64,000 bases of DNA. It comes from Pseudanabaena sp. UWO311 (GTDB taxonomy: Bacteria > Cyanobacteriota > Cyanobacteriia > Pseudanabaenales > Pseudanabaenaceae). The position numbers were made by a program, and so were the translations under genes. A model generated the notes under the pieces. The model saw only the letters and a program-made list of their open reading frames with translations, searched no databases and was not told where the DNA came from. The stretch lies in contig NZ_SJEE01000016.1 of the NCBI RefSeq assembly GCF_006937785.1, positions 1-64,000 on the forward strand, read 5' to 3'. Shown one piece after another: positions 9,088-18,675 of the stretch. The first letter of the stretch is position 1. Each line of letters starts with the position of its first letter.

Positions 9088-10338
9088 ATGTCTGACATAG
9101 TAATTCGGGTCGAAAATTTAAGTAAAAAGTACATTATTGGTCACCAAAAGCAAGAACGTCATACGTCTTTCCGCGATGTGCTCTCTAATGGGGCAAAGTC
9201 TCTATGGCAAGGATTGACCAGCGATCGCCAAGCAACCCTTGATGATCGTAGTGAAGAGCTTTGGGCACTCAAGGATGTGTCATTTGAAATTAAGCAAGGC
9301 GATCGCGTTGGCATCATCGGACGCAACGGCGCAGGCAAATCCACCCTCCTCAAAATCCTCAGCCGCATTACCGAACCCACCTCTGGCAGGATCTCCATCA
9401 AAGGTCGAGTTGCTAGTCTTTTAGAGGTTGGTACTGGCTTTCATCCCGAATTAACAGGTCGAGAAAATATATATCTCAACGGCGCAATCTTGGGAATGGA
9501 TAGATCTGAAATCAAGAAAAAATTTGACGAAATAGTTTCCTTTGCGGAAGTAGAAAAGTTTTTAGATACACCAGTTAAGCGTTATTCCTCAGGAATGTAT
9601 GTCCGCTTAGCGTTTGCGGTAGCAGCGCATCTAGAACCAGAGATTTTGATTGTTGATGAAGTATTAGCCGTAGGAGATGCTCAGTTTCAGGAGAAGTGTT
9701 TAGGCAAGATGGAAGATGTGGAAAAAGAAGGTAGAACTGTTTTGTTTGTCAGTCATAATTTAGGCGCGATTAGAACTTTATGCAAAAAAGGATTATATCT
9801 AAAGAAGGGTAAACTGTTAGGGAATGATAGTATAGAGAAAACCATCAGTTTTTATTTAGATTTAAACACAGCAGATAATCTGAGTTATTTCGCTAAGCAA
9901 CATAAAGAGACTCCCTACATTAAAAAAGTTTGTGCTTCTCAGTCAATTAATCAAGCTAGTAAAAAATTTGCCATTGATCAGCCAATCACTATTCAAGTTA
10001 AACTAGAAAACTGCGAAAACAATGAATTTTTGGTCGGTATAGTTATTCGTAATCAACAAGGAATATGGGTACATCACTCTAGCGATGAATTTAGAGAACA
10101 CAAAGAAGAACAGATTGGAAGTACAAATGCTAATCGAAATTGCATAATTCCTGCCTATGGACTAGGATCAGGTAAGTATCATGTTGATCTATGCCTAGCT
10201 CAAAGAAACTATGAGGAGTTTGACAATATTATAGATGCTTTAAATTTTGAAGTTGAATTTACTGGAAAAAGATCAAATCAGACAATCGATAGCGATTGGA
10301 AAGGAGTATGTGGACCAGGAATTCTTCTATGGCAATGA
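9088..10338 (+). CDS. Second polysaccharide ABC exporter ATPase (Wzt/KpsT type)
   Basis: Paralogue of the gene at 6676-7956. The ABC half is nearly identical up to the LFVSHNL segment, apart from one missing codon (EDVEKEG instead of EDVAEKEG), and then the sequence diverges abruptly. The C-terminal domain (about residues 245-416) would recognise a different glycan end. A start at 9061 (TTG) is possible, but ATG 9088 aligns with the paralogue start. The leader of about 60 bases before both genes is also related, so the duplication included the 5' region. Confidence 0.85.
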   Translation: MSDIVIRVENLSKKYIIGHQKQERHTSFRDVLSNGAKSLWQGLTSDRQATLDDRSEELWALKDVSFEIKQGDRVGIIGRNGAGKSTLLKILSRITEPTSGRISIKGRVASLLEVGTGFHPELTGRENIYLNGAILGMDRSEIKKKFDEIVSFAEVEKFLDTPVKRYSSGMYVRLAFAVAAHLEPEILIVDEVLAVGDAQFQEKCLGKMEDVEKEGRTVLFVSHNLGAIRTLCKKGLYLKKGKLLGNDSIEKTISFYLDLNTADNLSYFAKQHKETPYIKKVCASQSINQASKKFAIDQPITIQVKLENCENNEFLVGIVIRNQQGIWVHHSSDEFREHKEEQIGSTNANRNCIIPAYGLGSGKYHVDLCLAQRNYEEFDNIIDALNFEVEFTGKRSNQTIDSDWKGVCGPGILLWQ

Positions 10339-10374
10339 TTTATTATTAGCATTAAGAGAAATACAAGAACAAAT

Positions 10375-11052
10375 ATGTTTAGTAACATTTCTACCAATTT
10401 AAAAGAAATTAAGAAAAGATTTTTCCTTAATAAAGACGACTTTATACTTAATCAAGTTAAACCATATACATTTTGTGGCTCAGAGAAACTTAAGAACTTA
10501 ATGAAACTTGGGTATTATATCAATTCCCAAAATATTCAGGGTGACTTGGTTGAATGTGGCACATACAAAGGTGGCTCTGCTGCTGTCATTTCACGATATT
10601 TAGGTAGAGATAGACATCTTTGGCTTTATGACAGTTTTGAGGGAATGCCTGAAACATCTATTAAAGATGGCGAAAAAGCTAAAGAGTATGTTGGAGAAGG
10701 TATAGCATCAGAAGAGGATGTTTATGAAATCCTTAAATTAGTTAACACAGACCTAAGCCAAGTTACTATACATAAAGGTTTATTTCAGGAATCTTTCGCC
10801 GAAAAAAAACCTAAAAAAGTTGCTTTCCTACATTGTGATGCAGATTGGTATGAATCAGTACTACTTGTACTAAAAACTTTTTATCATCTCATTCCTGAAG
10901 GTGGAGTAATTGTTCTTGATGACTTCGGCTATTGGGAAGGAAGCAGAGAGGCTTTTTACGATTTTTGTCAAGAGTATGACATTAAACCACTTGTCGAACG
11001 TGTGTCTGGCGATCAACTTTTTTGGTATAAAGGTAAGACCTCAAATCGGTAA
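10375..11052 (+). CDS. TylF/MycF-type methyltransferase
   Basis: This 225-residue protein has an S-adenosylmethionine motif ECGTYKGGSA at 60-69, the acidic HCDADWY segment at 153-159 and LDDFG at 181-185. These are the hallmarks of the macrocin O-methyltransferase (TylF) family, which methylates sugar hydroxyls using a divalent metal held by aspartates. In this operon it likely methylates a sugar of the surface polysaccharide, possibly a terminal cap. The gene is AT-rich and lacks HIP1 like its neighbours, suggesting acquisition with the cluster. Confidence 0.8.
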   Translation: MFSNISTNLKEIKKRFFLNKDDFILNQVKPYTFCGSEKLKNLMKLGYYINSQNIQGDLVECGTYKGGSAAVISRYLGRDRHLWLYDSFEGMPETSIKDGEKAKEYVGEGIASEEDVYEILKLVNTDLSQVTIHKGLFQESFAEKKPKKVAFLHCDADWYESVLLVLKTFYHLIPEGGVIVLDDFGYWEGSREAFYDFCQEYDIKPLVERVSGDQLFWYKGKTSNR

Positions 11053-11058
11053 TCATTA

Positions 11059-11601
11059 ATGCAGAGAAAATGGCTGTTCAAATGGAATAAACCCAAAAAA
11101 GTATTGTGGTACTCTGAATCAGAATTTGATGAGGTATGGAAAAATAGAATTGCTGTAATGGCATCCTATATTAATATCTCTGGCACAGTGGCTGATTTTG
11201 GTTGTGGCTTGATGTGGTTGGAGCCACTTTTAAAACCAGAAAATAGTTATCTACCTATTGATTATATTTCAAGAGATAGTCGTACGCTAGTTATAAATTT
11301 GAACGTGGATTTAATTCCAGAAATCAATGCTGAGATAGCATTTCTAAGTGGGGTTTTAGAGTACGTAGAAGATGTAAATAATTTCATTTGTCAGCTAATC
11401 AATAGGAATTTCAAAAAAATTATATTGTCGTACTGTACCTTAGAAAAGTTTAGCAACCTAAATGGCAGAATCTCTTTAAACTGGATAAGTCACAAATCTA
11501 TTTTTGAAATACTATACTTGTTCTCCAGCAAATACAACTTAGTAAATATTGATGATGTAAACGGCAATACAATTTTTGTTTTTGACCAAAAAAACGTATG
11601 A
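11059..11601 (+). CDS. Class I methyltransferase-like protein
   Basis: This 180-residue protein has VADFGCGLMWLEPLL (a degenerate glycine-rich SAM loop at about 48-62) and a LSGVLEYVEDV segment that resembles motif III of class I methyltransferases. It is shorter than usual and lacks a full C-terminal substrate half, so it may be a small or degenerate member. It starts 6 bases after the TylF-like gene, and its end overlaps the next start (ATGA at 11598-11601), indicating translational coupling. The substrate is unknown. Confidence 0.6.
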   Translation: MQRKWLFKWNKPKKVLWYSESEFDEVWKNRIAVMASYINISGTVADFGCGLMWLEPLLKPENSYLPIDYISRDSRTLVINLNVDLIPEINAEIAFLSGVLEYVEDVNNFICQLINRNFKKIILSYCTLEKFSNLNGRISLNWISHKSIFEILYLFSSKYNLVNIDDVNGNTIFVFDQKNV

Positions 11602-12578
11602 AAATCTGCTTATTTGATCCAAGTATTGAAAACAATGATTATTCATCAAGTTCAAATCTTGGTGATTTAATTATTCAAGAAGCTGTTAATCGAGAATTGA
11701 TTAGCATATTTAATGAGTGTGAGATAAAAAGAATTTCAACTCAAACTTATTTAAAACAAGAGCAGATTAGAACATTTCACAATTGCTCACTTATTTTTGT
11801 TGGTGGAACCAATCTACTTTCTTCAAAGATGAATGAATATAGACAGTGGAAAATATCTCTATTTAATTCTTTCAGGATAAGTAATGCAATTTTGTTAGGA
11901 GTTGGGTGGTGGCAATACCAAGAAAATCCTAATCTATATACAAAGACTATTTTAAGATGTGCTTTATCTAATAAAGTATTACATTCAGTTAGGGATAACT
12001 ATACTAAACTAAAGCTAGAATCCATAGGGATTAAAAATGTTTTAAATACTGGATGTCCAACTATGTGGCCATTAGCAGAGCTCAAACCTGATGAAATTGC
12101 ATCGTCAAAAGCTGAAAATGTACTTTTGATGCTTACTGACTATTACCAAGATATTGATTTAGACAAAAAACTGATTGAAGTATTGGTAAGCCAATATAAA
12201 ACCGTTTTTGCATGGCCACAAGGTAGAAATGACTTGGAATATATACGTAATTTCAACTTGCCAGTAGTGATACTTAAACACTCTCTAGAATCATTAGATG
12301 ATTTTATAAAATCAGGAATTCAATTTGACTATATTGGCACAAGATTACATGGCGGTATTAGATGTCTTTTGGCGCGAAAAAGATCGCTAATTCTTGAGGT
12401 TGATAATCGAGCTAAAGAGATAGCTATTGATACTGGCATAACTACAGCACAAAGGAATAATTTTGACTATATAAAGCAATGGATAGAAAAACCATTAATT
12501 ACAAAAATTAATCTGGACGTAAAACTAATTAATAAATGGAAAAGCCAATTCAATGCTAAACACGATTCAATATCTTAA
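11598..12578 (+). CDS. Polysaccharide pyruvyl transferase family protein
   Basis: This 326-residue protein has the family pattern NLGDLIIQEA near the N-terminus, LIFVGGTNLLSS at about 70 and a late TRLHGGIRCLLARK block at about 250. Members add pyruvyl ketals to sugars from phosphoenolpyruvate, or act as related glycosyltransferase-like enzymes, in exopolysaccharide synthesis. It overlaps its upstream neighbour by 4 bases and its downstream neighbour by 26 bases, so it is tightly embedded in the operon. There is no HIP1 site, and base composition is AT-rich. Confidence 0.8.
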   Translation: MKICLFDPSIENNDYSSSSNLGDLIIQEAVNRELISIFNECEIKRISTQTYLKQEQIRTFHNCSLIFVGGTNLLSSKMNEYRQWKISLFNSFRISNAILLGVGWWQYQENPNLYTKTILRCALSNKVLHSVRDNYTKLKLESIGIKNVLNTGCPTMWPLAELKPDEIASSKAENVLLMLTDYYQDIDLDKKLIEVLVSQYKTVFAWPQGRNDLEYIRNFNLPVVILKHSLESLDDFIKSGIQFDYIGTRLHGGIRCLLARKRSLILEVDNRAKEIAIDTGITTAQRNNFDYIKQWIEKPLITKINLDVKLINKWKSQFNAKHDSIS

Positions 12579-13413
12579 TCTCGGTTGTGGAGAGCATTTT
12601 CATAGCTCTTGGAAAAACATAAATTTTATATCTACAGGAAAAGATGTTATAGCGCACGACTTAAAACAAGGAATTCCCTTTGCTGATAATTCCTTTGATG
12701 TAGTCTATCACTCCCATGTGTTAGAGCATTTCCCTAAGCTAGACGCAGTAACATTTATTAGAGAATGCTATCGTGTGCTACGTCCTCAAGGAATCTTAAG
12801 AGTAGTAGTTCCAGATCTTGAGCAAATAGCCAGAATGTATTTGCATTGCCTAGAAAATGCCAGTATTAATCCTGAAGAATGGGAGCAAAACTATCAGTGG
12901 ATATTATTAGAAATGTATGACCAAACAGTGAGAAATAAATCTGGTGGAGAAATGCTCAATTTTCTATCCAAACAAAACATCTCTAACCGAGAATTTGTGA
13001 TCAAACGCTGCGGAGTTGAAATTGACAACTTTATAAATAATTCTCAAAAACAGTCTTTTTTAAAAAATAAGCCTGAAAATAATTTTAAAAAGTTCCTTAA
13101 GCATATTTATCGACTATTGCGATATTCTAATTACCGCCGTCAGGCAGTTCTCAATCTTATCCTTAGTCAAACAGAACTAGATGCGCTAGAAATAGGGCAG
13201 TTTAGACAAAGTGGAGAGGTTCATCAGTGGATGTACGATCATTATTCTTTATCTTGTTTGTTAAAAAAATGCGGATTACAAGAAATCACAAAACGAACTG
13301 CTCATGAAAGCTATATCCCTGAATGGACTAGCTTTAATTTAGATACAGAGCCTGATGGTTCTGTTTATAAGCCAGATTCTCTGTATATGGAATCTATAAA
13401 ACTAGTCTTATGA
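12553..13413 (+). CDS. Class I SAM methyltransferase
   Basis: This 286-residue protein has LNLGCGEHFH at 8-17 (SAM loop), FADNSFDVVYHSHVLEHF (motif II/III) and YRVLRPQGILRVVVPDL, a standard Methyltransf_11 layout. It presumably methylates a sugar or a related intermediate of the polysaccharide. The start ATG lies inside the upstream gene, and the stop overlaps the next start by 4 bases. A middle lysine-rich insertion (about 150-190) is unusual for the family. No HIP1. Confidence 0.75.
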   Translation: MLNTIQYLNLGCGEHFHSSWKNINFISTGKDVIAHDLKQGIPFADNSFDVVYHSHVLEHFPKLDAVTFIRECYRVLRPQGILRVVVPDLEQIARMYLHCLENASINPEEWEQNYQWILLEMYDQTVRNKSGGEMLNFLSKQNISNREFVIKRCGVEIDNFINNSQKQSFLKNKPENNFKKFLKHIYRLLRYSNYRRQAVLNLILSQTELDALEIGQFRQSGEVHQWMYDHYSLSCLLKKCGLQEITKRTAHESYIPEWTSFNLDTEPDGSVYKPDSLYMESIKLVL

Positions 13414-14627
13414 AAATTTTACATATAAATCAATCTGATACCTCGGGTGGTGCTGCGATCGCAGGATATCGTCTTCATCAAGGATTATTAGGACAAGGGA
13501 TTGATTCTAAGATGTTGGTGGGAATTGTTAAGACTGATAGCGATCGCATAGTGGCTGTTCCTCGTAAACCACGTACTGAAAATCTACTCAATCGTTTTAC
13601 GAGGTATTCTGGGCTTAACTACATCAATCTTCTTAGCAGTTTTGATATTCCTAATCACAAATTTTATCAAGATGCAGATATTCTAAACTTTCATAATTTA
13701 CATGCAGGCTACTTTAACTATTTAGCTGTTTCAAAATTAACTAAAACAAAACCTGCAATCTTTACTCTCCACGATATGTGGAGCTTTACTGGACATTGTG
13801 CTTATAGCTATGACTGCGATCGCTGGAAAATTGGCTGTGGGAAATGTCCTTATCCTGACACCTATCCTGCCATTTGTCATGATAGTACTCTCATTGAGTG
13901 GAAACTCAAAAATTGGATTTACAGTAAATCAAATCTAACTATCGTTACTCTCAGCCATTGGCTAACTGAACAAGCTAAAGCAAGTATGCTCAGTTGCTTT
14001 TCTATCCACCACATTCCTAATGGTATTGATACAAATGCATATCAACCATTAGATCGACATTTATGTAAGGCTGTTTTAGGTATTCCTCAAGATAAAAGAG
14101 TGCTTCTATTCGGTGCAGAAAGTCTTAAAGATAAACGAAAAGGTGGGGATTTATTATTAAATGCTTTACGGCAATTACCGAAATCTCTTAAAGCAGAGGT
14201 ACTACTCCTGACTTTTGGCAATGGCAGTGAAGCGATTACTGCTGAATTGGGAATACCAACTATTGGCTTGGGATATATTAGCAGCGATCGCTTAAAGTCT
14301 ATTGCTTATTCGGCAGCTGACCTGTTTATTTTCCCTACCCGTGCTGATAATTTACCTTTGGTATTACAAGAAAGTATGGCTTGTGGAACACCAATGGTTT
14401 CCTTTGATATTGGCGGTGTTCCAGACCTAGTAAGGCCGATGGTCACGGGTTATTTAGCAAAGACAGAAGATGCCAAGGATTTTTGTAATGGCATTGTGAC
14501 GTTACTAGAAGATGATCAACTACGGCAAACCATGAGCGACAATTGCCGTGCGATCGCCCTTGCAGAATATCCTTTAGAATTGCAAGCAGAGCGTTATATC
14601 AAACTTTACAAAGAGATTTTGCTTTAA
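13410..14627 (+). CDS. Family 4 glycosyltransferase
   Basis: This 405-residue GT-B enzyme begins KILHINQSDTSGGAA and contains the C-terminal block FIFPTRADNLPLVLQESMACGTPMVSF, with the E-x7-E-like donor site of GT4. A CGKCPYPDTYP motif near 145 is typical of a WcaC/WfgS-like subgroup. It transfers a sugar from a nucleotide donor and is the last gene of the operon, ending before the hairpin at 14637. HIP1 reappears in this gene, so the HIP1-free stretch ends here. Confidence 0.85.
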   Translation: MKILHINQSDTSGGAAIAGYRLHQGLLGQGIDSKMLVGIVKTDSDRIVAVPRKPRTENLLNRFTRYSGLNYINLLSSFDIPNHKFYQDADILNFHNLHAGYFNYLAVSKLTKTKPAIFTLHDMWSFTGHCAYSYDCDRWKIGCGKCPYPDTYPAICHDSTLIEWKLKNWIYSKSNLTIVTLSHWLTEQAKASMLSCFSIHHIPNGIDTNAYQPLDRHLCKAVLGIPQDKRVLLFGAESLKDKRKGGDLLLNALRQLPKSLKAEVLLLTFGNGSEAITAELGIPTIGLGYISSDRLKSIAYSAADLFIFPTRADNLPLVLQESMACGTPMVSFDIGGVPDLVRPMVTGYLAKTEDAKDFCNGIVTLLEDDQLRQTMSDNCRAIALAEYPLELQAERYIKLYKEILL

Positions 14628-14636
14628 ATCACAAAA

Positions 14637-14667
14637 GTAAGAGGCGGTGCTTTGCACCGCCTCTTAC
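14637..14667. terminator. Hairpin between converging genes, GCTTTGC apex
   Basis: Fourteen-base perfect arms 14637-14650 and 14654-14667 around a TTT loop. It lies in the 44-base gap between the converging glycosyltransferase and ndhD genes, so it may terminate both. Confidence 0.7.
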
Positions 14668-14671
14668 TGGA

Positions 14672-16186
14672 CTATTCTATCAGAGCAATATGACTTGGCT
14701 TAGTGTGATTTGGCGCGATCGCATCGGCGGAACTCTCGATCATTTTGGTGGCAAAGTTGGGAACTAGTCCAAAAAACACGATGATCAGCGCGAGAGCGAT
14801 CGCAGGAAATTTTTCTTGCCATTTCGCAAAGGGAAAATTACTGATCGGTGGTTGACTGGCAGCTTTTTCGACAGCAAGCCGTCCGAAAAACACGCGATCA
14901 ATCATGATGAGGAAATAGACCGCAGTTAATCCAGTCCCAATCATACAGAGAAGCGTTTGGATTGGGAACACCGCAAAACTGCTACGGAAAATCACAAATT
15001 CAGCAATAAACCCAATCATTCCTGGTGTACCTGCGCTTGCCATGGCTGCCAAAATCATCAGCGAACCTGTAATTGGTAAACCACGTTCAGGATTGAGCAA
15101 ACCATTGAGGGAGTTGATATCTCGGGTTCCTGTTTTCTTGTAAACAATACCCACCAGAATAAATAGTAGTGCCGAGATGAGCCCATGACTAACCATCTGA
15201 AAAGTAGCACCTACAAGTGACAAGGGCGTAGCAGCGGCTAAGGCGAGTAGGATATAACCCATATGTCCTACAGAACTATAGGCAACCATTTTCTTCATGT
15301 CAGTTTGAGCGATTGCGGTAAGACATCCATAAATGACACTGACCACAGCCCAACCAGCCAGAAATGGGGCGATCGCTTGCCATGCCTCGGGCAGTAACCC
15401 CAGTCCAAATCGCAATAGACCATAAGTTCCTAGTTTCAGCAGAACTCCTGCGAGTAACGTAGAAACTGGGGTTGAGGCTTCAACGTGAGCATCGGGTAGC
15501 CATGTATGCAATGGCACGATTGGAATTTTGATACCAAAACCAAGGAGTAGCAGAATTAGCAAAATTCCTTTGGTGGTTTTCGATACGCCTTCAAGATTTA
15601 AGTCTTGATAGTTAAAGGTAAAGGCAATATCACTACTGCCCAAAAACGCCATGCCAAAGAAAGCCGCTAAGATCAGCACACCTGAGATGGCAGTATAAAT
15701 TAAAAACTTAGTAGCCGCATAGCCACGTTTTTCTCCGCCCCAAATCGCGATTAGTAAGTAGAGAGGGATTAGTTCAACTTCAAAGAACAGGAAGAAAAGG
15801 AGTAAATTTTGAGAAAGAAATGCTCCATTGACACCTCCCCCAAGCAGTAATAGCAGGGGAAAATAGAGTCGAGGACGTTGGACATCATTGCTGATATAGA
15901 TAGCAACAATCAGCAATAATCCATTCATTAGAACTAGTGGGAATGATAGACCATCAACACCTAGCCGATAGGTTAGTCCGATTGGATCTAACCAAGCTAA
16001 GGATTCGCTTAATTGGATTGTGGATAGACTAATATCAAATTTGGTGATTAAGAAAATCGACCATCCAAATGTAGCGATCGCAATTCCTAATGATATTCGG
16101 CGTAGCTGCTGGGAGTCGAGGGCTGCTCCCACTAAAATGATAAGTAGTGTACCTGCGATCGGTCCCCAAACTAATGTACTAAGCAT
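14672..16186 (-). CDS. ndhD: NAD(P)H-quinone oxidoreductase subunit 4 (NdhD)
   Basis: This 504-residue polytopic membrane protein is the NuoM/NdhD antiporter-like subunit of NDH-1. It has the conserved FFEVELIPLYLLIAIWGG segment and the HTWLPDAHVEASTPVS block with its proton-channel lysines and glutamate. It follows ndhF on the same strand, 59 bases apart with a hairpin between. The ndhF-ndhD pairing is typical of the CO2-uptake complexes (NdhD3/F3 or NdhD4/F4). Since no cupA gene follows and a ChpX/CupB-type gene is at 32805, the constitutive D4/F4 type is the better guess. Confidence 0.9.
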   Translation of the reverse strand: MLSTLVWGPIAGTLLIILVGAALDSQQLRRISLGIAIATFGWSIFLITKFDISLSTIQLSESLAWLDPIGLTYRLGVDGLSFPLVLMNGLLLIVAIYISNDVQRPRLYFPLLLLLGGGVNGAFLSQNLLLFFLFFEVELIPLYLLIAIWGGEKRGYAATKFLIYTAISGVLILAAFFGMAFLGSSDIAFTFNYQDLNLEGVSKTTKGILLILLLLGFGIKIPIVPLHTWLPDAHVEASTPVSTLLAGVLLKLGTYGLLRFGLGLLPEAWQAIAPFLAGWAVVSVIYGCLTAIAQTDMKKMVAYSSVGHMGYILLALAAATPLSLVGATFQMVSHGLISALLFILVGIVYKKTGTRDINSLNGLLNPERGLPITGSLMILAAMASAGTPGMIGFIAEFVIFRSSFAVFPIQTLLCMIGTGLTAVYFLIMIDRVFFGRLAVEKAASQPPISNFPFAKWQEKFPAIALALIIVFFGLVPNFATKMIESSADAIAPNHTKPSHIALIE

Positions 16187-16212
16187 ATTTGATTAAAAAT
16201 AATAATTAAAAC

Positions 16213-16251
16213 AATTAAATATTCAGTGCCGTTGGCACTGAATATTTAATT
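16213..16251. repeat. 18-bp perfect hairpin between ndhF and ndhD
   Basis: Arms 16213-16230 and 16234-16251 pair perfectly around a GTT loop with a CC-GTT-GG apex. The right arm overlaps the last codons and stop of ndhF. It lies within the operon and could tune ndhD expression or stabilise the ndhF mRNA end. Confidence 0.75.
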
Positions 16252-18117
16252 CAGACCATAAAAAGCAGCAAATCCGATCACAATTAAACCGATCATGATC
16301 GTCAGCACATACTGCTGTAACCTGCCTGTTACCGTATATTTCAAGCTTTCGCCACTAAAGATTGAGGCAAAGCCAACAAAGTTGACTGACCCATCGACTA
16401 AATAGCGATCAATCCAAGCCAAAAATTTAGAACCACCGCCCACAATTAAGACCACTGTGTATTTATAGATGGATTGGACATAGAGGTCATAGGCTAGCAA
16501 ATCCTGCACAGCTTTCCATAACTGACGAGTAGGCTTGGGCAACATCGGTACTGAGCTACCAGTTTCGTAGGGTTTGATGTAGATATATGCACCTAATCCA
16601 AAACCTAGAAGCCCAGAAGCAGAAAGTACGACAGTACCCCAGATATCTACTGTATCTAAGTCAATATCTACGAATTCCCATGATGGTAACAAGATGGGCA
16701 CTAGCAAAGTAATGATCGTTAGAGAGACTAATGGAAGTGCAACTGGCCAAGCAACTTCTGGCGCGCGGCGGGTTTTGGGCTGAGTGGGTCCAAGAAATAC
16801 GAGTGCAAACATTCGCATGAGGCCAAAGGCAGTAATGCTATTGACTAATAAGGCGATCGCAATTAGCCAAGGATCACTATTCCAAAAGGTTTCTTCCCAG
16901 CGTAAGAGTGTCCAAAATCCACCAAAGGGAATCAAAGCCACTAAGCCCAATGAACCAATAGTAAAACCAACTAGACTAGCGGGCATTCGTGTTTTGATGC
17001 CGCCCATTTCGGTGAGATCTTGAGTCATTGTGGTCATCATCACAGCGCCTGAGCTGAGGAATAGTAGTGCTTTGCTGATGCCATGACTAAAGAGCAAACC
17101 CAATGCTAGATCGGGTTGTTGCATCCCCACCGCAATAAAAACTAGACCGAGGTAAGCACTGGTTGAGTGGGACAAAGCTCGCTTCATATCGATTTGGGCG
17201 ATCGCGACTAATGATGTACCGATCGCTGTAATTGCGCCAATCACCACCGAAACTTCCGCCGCGACTGGGAACAGAGTTAGTACGGGCTGAAACTTAATCA
17301 AGACATAGGCTCCCGCGCCCACAACGACGGAATTTCGCAAAATCGAAGCAGGGTTTGGCCCCTCCATTGCCTCATCTAGCCATAGATGCAGTGGGAACTG
17401 GGCGCATTTACCCAGTGGTCCCGCAATTAGAGCTAGACCTAATAATGTGCCAAATTGTTGATTCTCAGCAAAATAGGCGATCGTTTGTGGTGCACCAGCC
17501 CAAGTTTTAAGATCGGAAAAATTCAAACTATCCGTAAGATTGGACAATGTAACTACAGCCATTAACAAAAATAAGTCGCCGACTCTCTTTGTCCAAAATG
17601 CATCTCTAGCGGCAGTTACTACTAGGGGCTGTGCATACCAAAATCCGACCAGTAAATAAGTTGATAGGGTGAGCATTTCGAGCAGAGCATAGCTGAAAAA
17701 TAGTGAGTCACTAAAAGCAATCCCTGTGATCGCAGCTTCAAAAAAGCCAATTAAGGCGCAAAATCTGGCGATCGCCCAATCAGTTTCAAGAGAGCCTAGT
17801 CCATAGACCTGTGAGATTAGACTCATCACGGCAATCATCACTGCCGCGCCGACACTAGTCGTGGAGACATCAAAGGCGCAAGCAAGATTTAGATCAAAAG
17901 CTTGGAACCAAATAAATTCAAATTGTTGAGAAGGTTGTCCCCAAATTGATGTCAGCAGCCAACAGCTATGAACTAGTGCTAGTACAGTCATCAATATATT
18001 TAGGTAAGCCGCAGGACGGGGGCCTGATCGACGCACTATCCTTAATGACCAAGGGAGTGTCAGCACTGCGCCCAGCAAACCATAGCAAGGCAATAACCAA
18101 GCTGTTTCTAGGATCAT
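16246..18117 (-). CDS. ndhF: NAD(P)H-quinone oxidoreductase subunit 5 (NdhF, CO2-uptake type)
   Basis: This 623-residue antiporter-like subunit has many membrane segments. The central SYALLEMLTLSTYLLVGFWY and FPLHLWLDEAMEGPNP blocks are typical of the NdhF3/NdhF4 branch that forms the distal arm of the NDH-1MS complexes. In these, NdhF and NdhD hold a ChpX or ChpY protein that hydrates CO2 on the cytoplasmic face of the thylakoid. The NdhF4/NdhF3 split cannot be decided by eye. The gene starts at ATG 18117 and is first of the ndhF-ndhD pair. Confidence 0.85.
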   Translation of the reverse strand: MILETAWLLPCYGLLGAVLTLPWSLRIVRRSGPRPAAYLNILMTVLALVHSCWLLTSIWGQPSQQFEFIWFQAFDLNLACAFDVSTTSVGAAVMIAVMSLISQVYGLGSLETDWAIARFCALIGFFEAAITGIAFSDSLFFSYALLEMLTLSTYLLVGFWYAQPLVVTAARDAFWTKRVGDLFLLMAVVTLSNLTDSLNFSDLKTWAGAPQTIAYFAENQQFGTLLGLALIAGPLGKCAQFPLHLWLDEAMEGPNPASILRNSVVVGAGAYVLIKFQPVLTLFPVAAEVSVVIGAITAIGTSLVAIAQIDMKRALSHSTSAYLGLVFIAVGMQQPDLALGLLFSHGISKALLFLSSGAVMMTTMTQDLTEMGGIKTRMPASLVGFTIGSLGLVALIPFGGFWTLLRWEETFWNSDPWLIAIALLVNSITAFGLMRMFALVFLGPTQPKTRRAPEVAWPVALPLVSLTIITLLVPILLPSWEFVDIDLDTVDIWGTVVLSASGLLGFGLGAYIYIKPYETGSSVPMLPKPTRQLWKAVQDLLAYDLYVQSIYKYTVVLIVGGGSKFLAWIDRYLVDGSVNFVGFASIFSGESLKYTVTGRLQQYVLTIMIGLIVIGFAAFYGLN

Positions 18118-18258
18118 TGATTTTACTATAGAGTTTTTACTATGTTTATCTTAAAATCTATTAGATATTCTAAGAGTTTACCGTAAAATGCTTTGCACCC
18201 CTTTGTTTAATCCAAGTGATTAATATATATGATTAATTCATGTGGTTAATTCATGTAA

Positions 18259-18603
18259 TTAATGCATTTGAAAATAGCGATCTAATAAAACAAAGCGATT
18301 GCAGGCTTGTTGATGCCTTTTTTGCCATGTGGCGGGACTACGCGCAGTTTGCAACATTGTTAAATCTACGCCAAGCATTTTTAATTGTTTATCAATTTCC
18401 ACTTGCAAAGATAAATTTTGCGGTGTTATCTCTAAATTAGTATTTATAAGATTTGACTGAAAAAATGTTTGAATTTCGCGATGCGATCGCAGCCAATCCT
18501 TAGCGATCGCAGGTGCAGGTTCTTTTTGGGAGGCGATCGCAATTTGCAATATTTCTAACTGACTTTGCAAATCATGAACTAAATCTAAATAATTTTGTGA
18601 CAA
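18259..18603 (-). CDS. patD: PatD-like heterocyst frequency control protein
   Basis: This 114-residue helical protein has a C-terminal block of the form KQLxMLGVDLxMLQTARSPATWQKR, which resembles the PatD family. In Nostoc PatD limits heterocyst frequency, but the family is widespread, including in non-heterocystous cyanobacteria. A role in a strain without heterocysts is unknown. It is a single gene on the minus strand, upstream of the ndhF start, with HIP1 sites. The assignment is from memory of the C-terminal pattern and is moderate. Confidence 0.5.
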   Translation of the reverse strand: MSQNYLDLVHDLQSQLEILQIAIASQKEPAPAIAKDWLRSHREIQTFFQSNLINTNLEITPQNLSLQVEIDKQLKMLGVDLTMLQTARSPATWQKRHQQACNRFVLLDRYFQMH

Positions 18604-18675
18604 GATCTTAGCAGTGAAATTTATCTGATACTACAACATTTGACTATAAATTTATCGCCAAGTGTATCGGCACAT

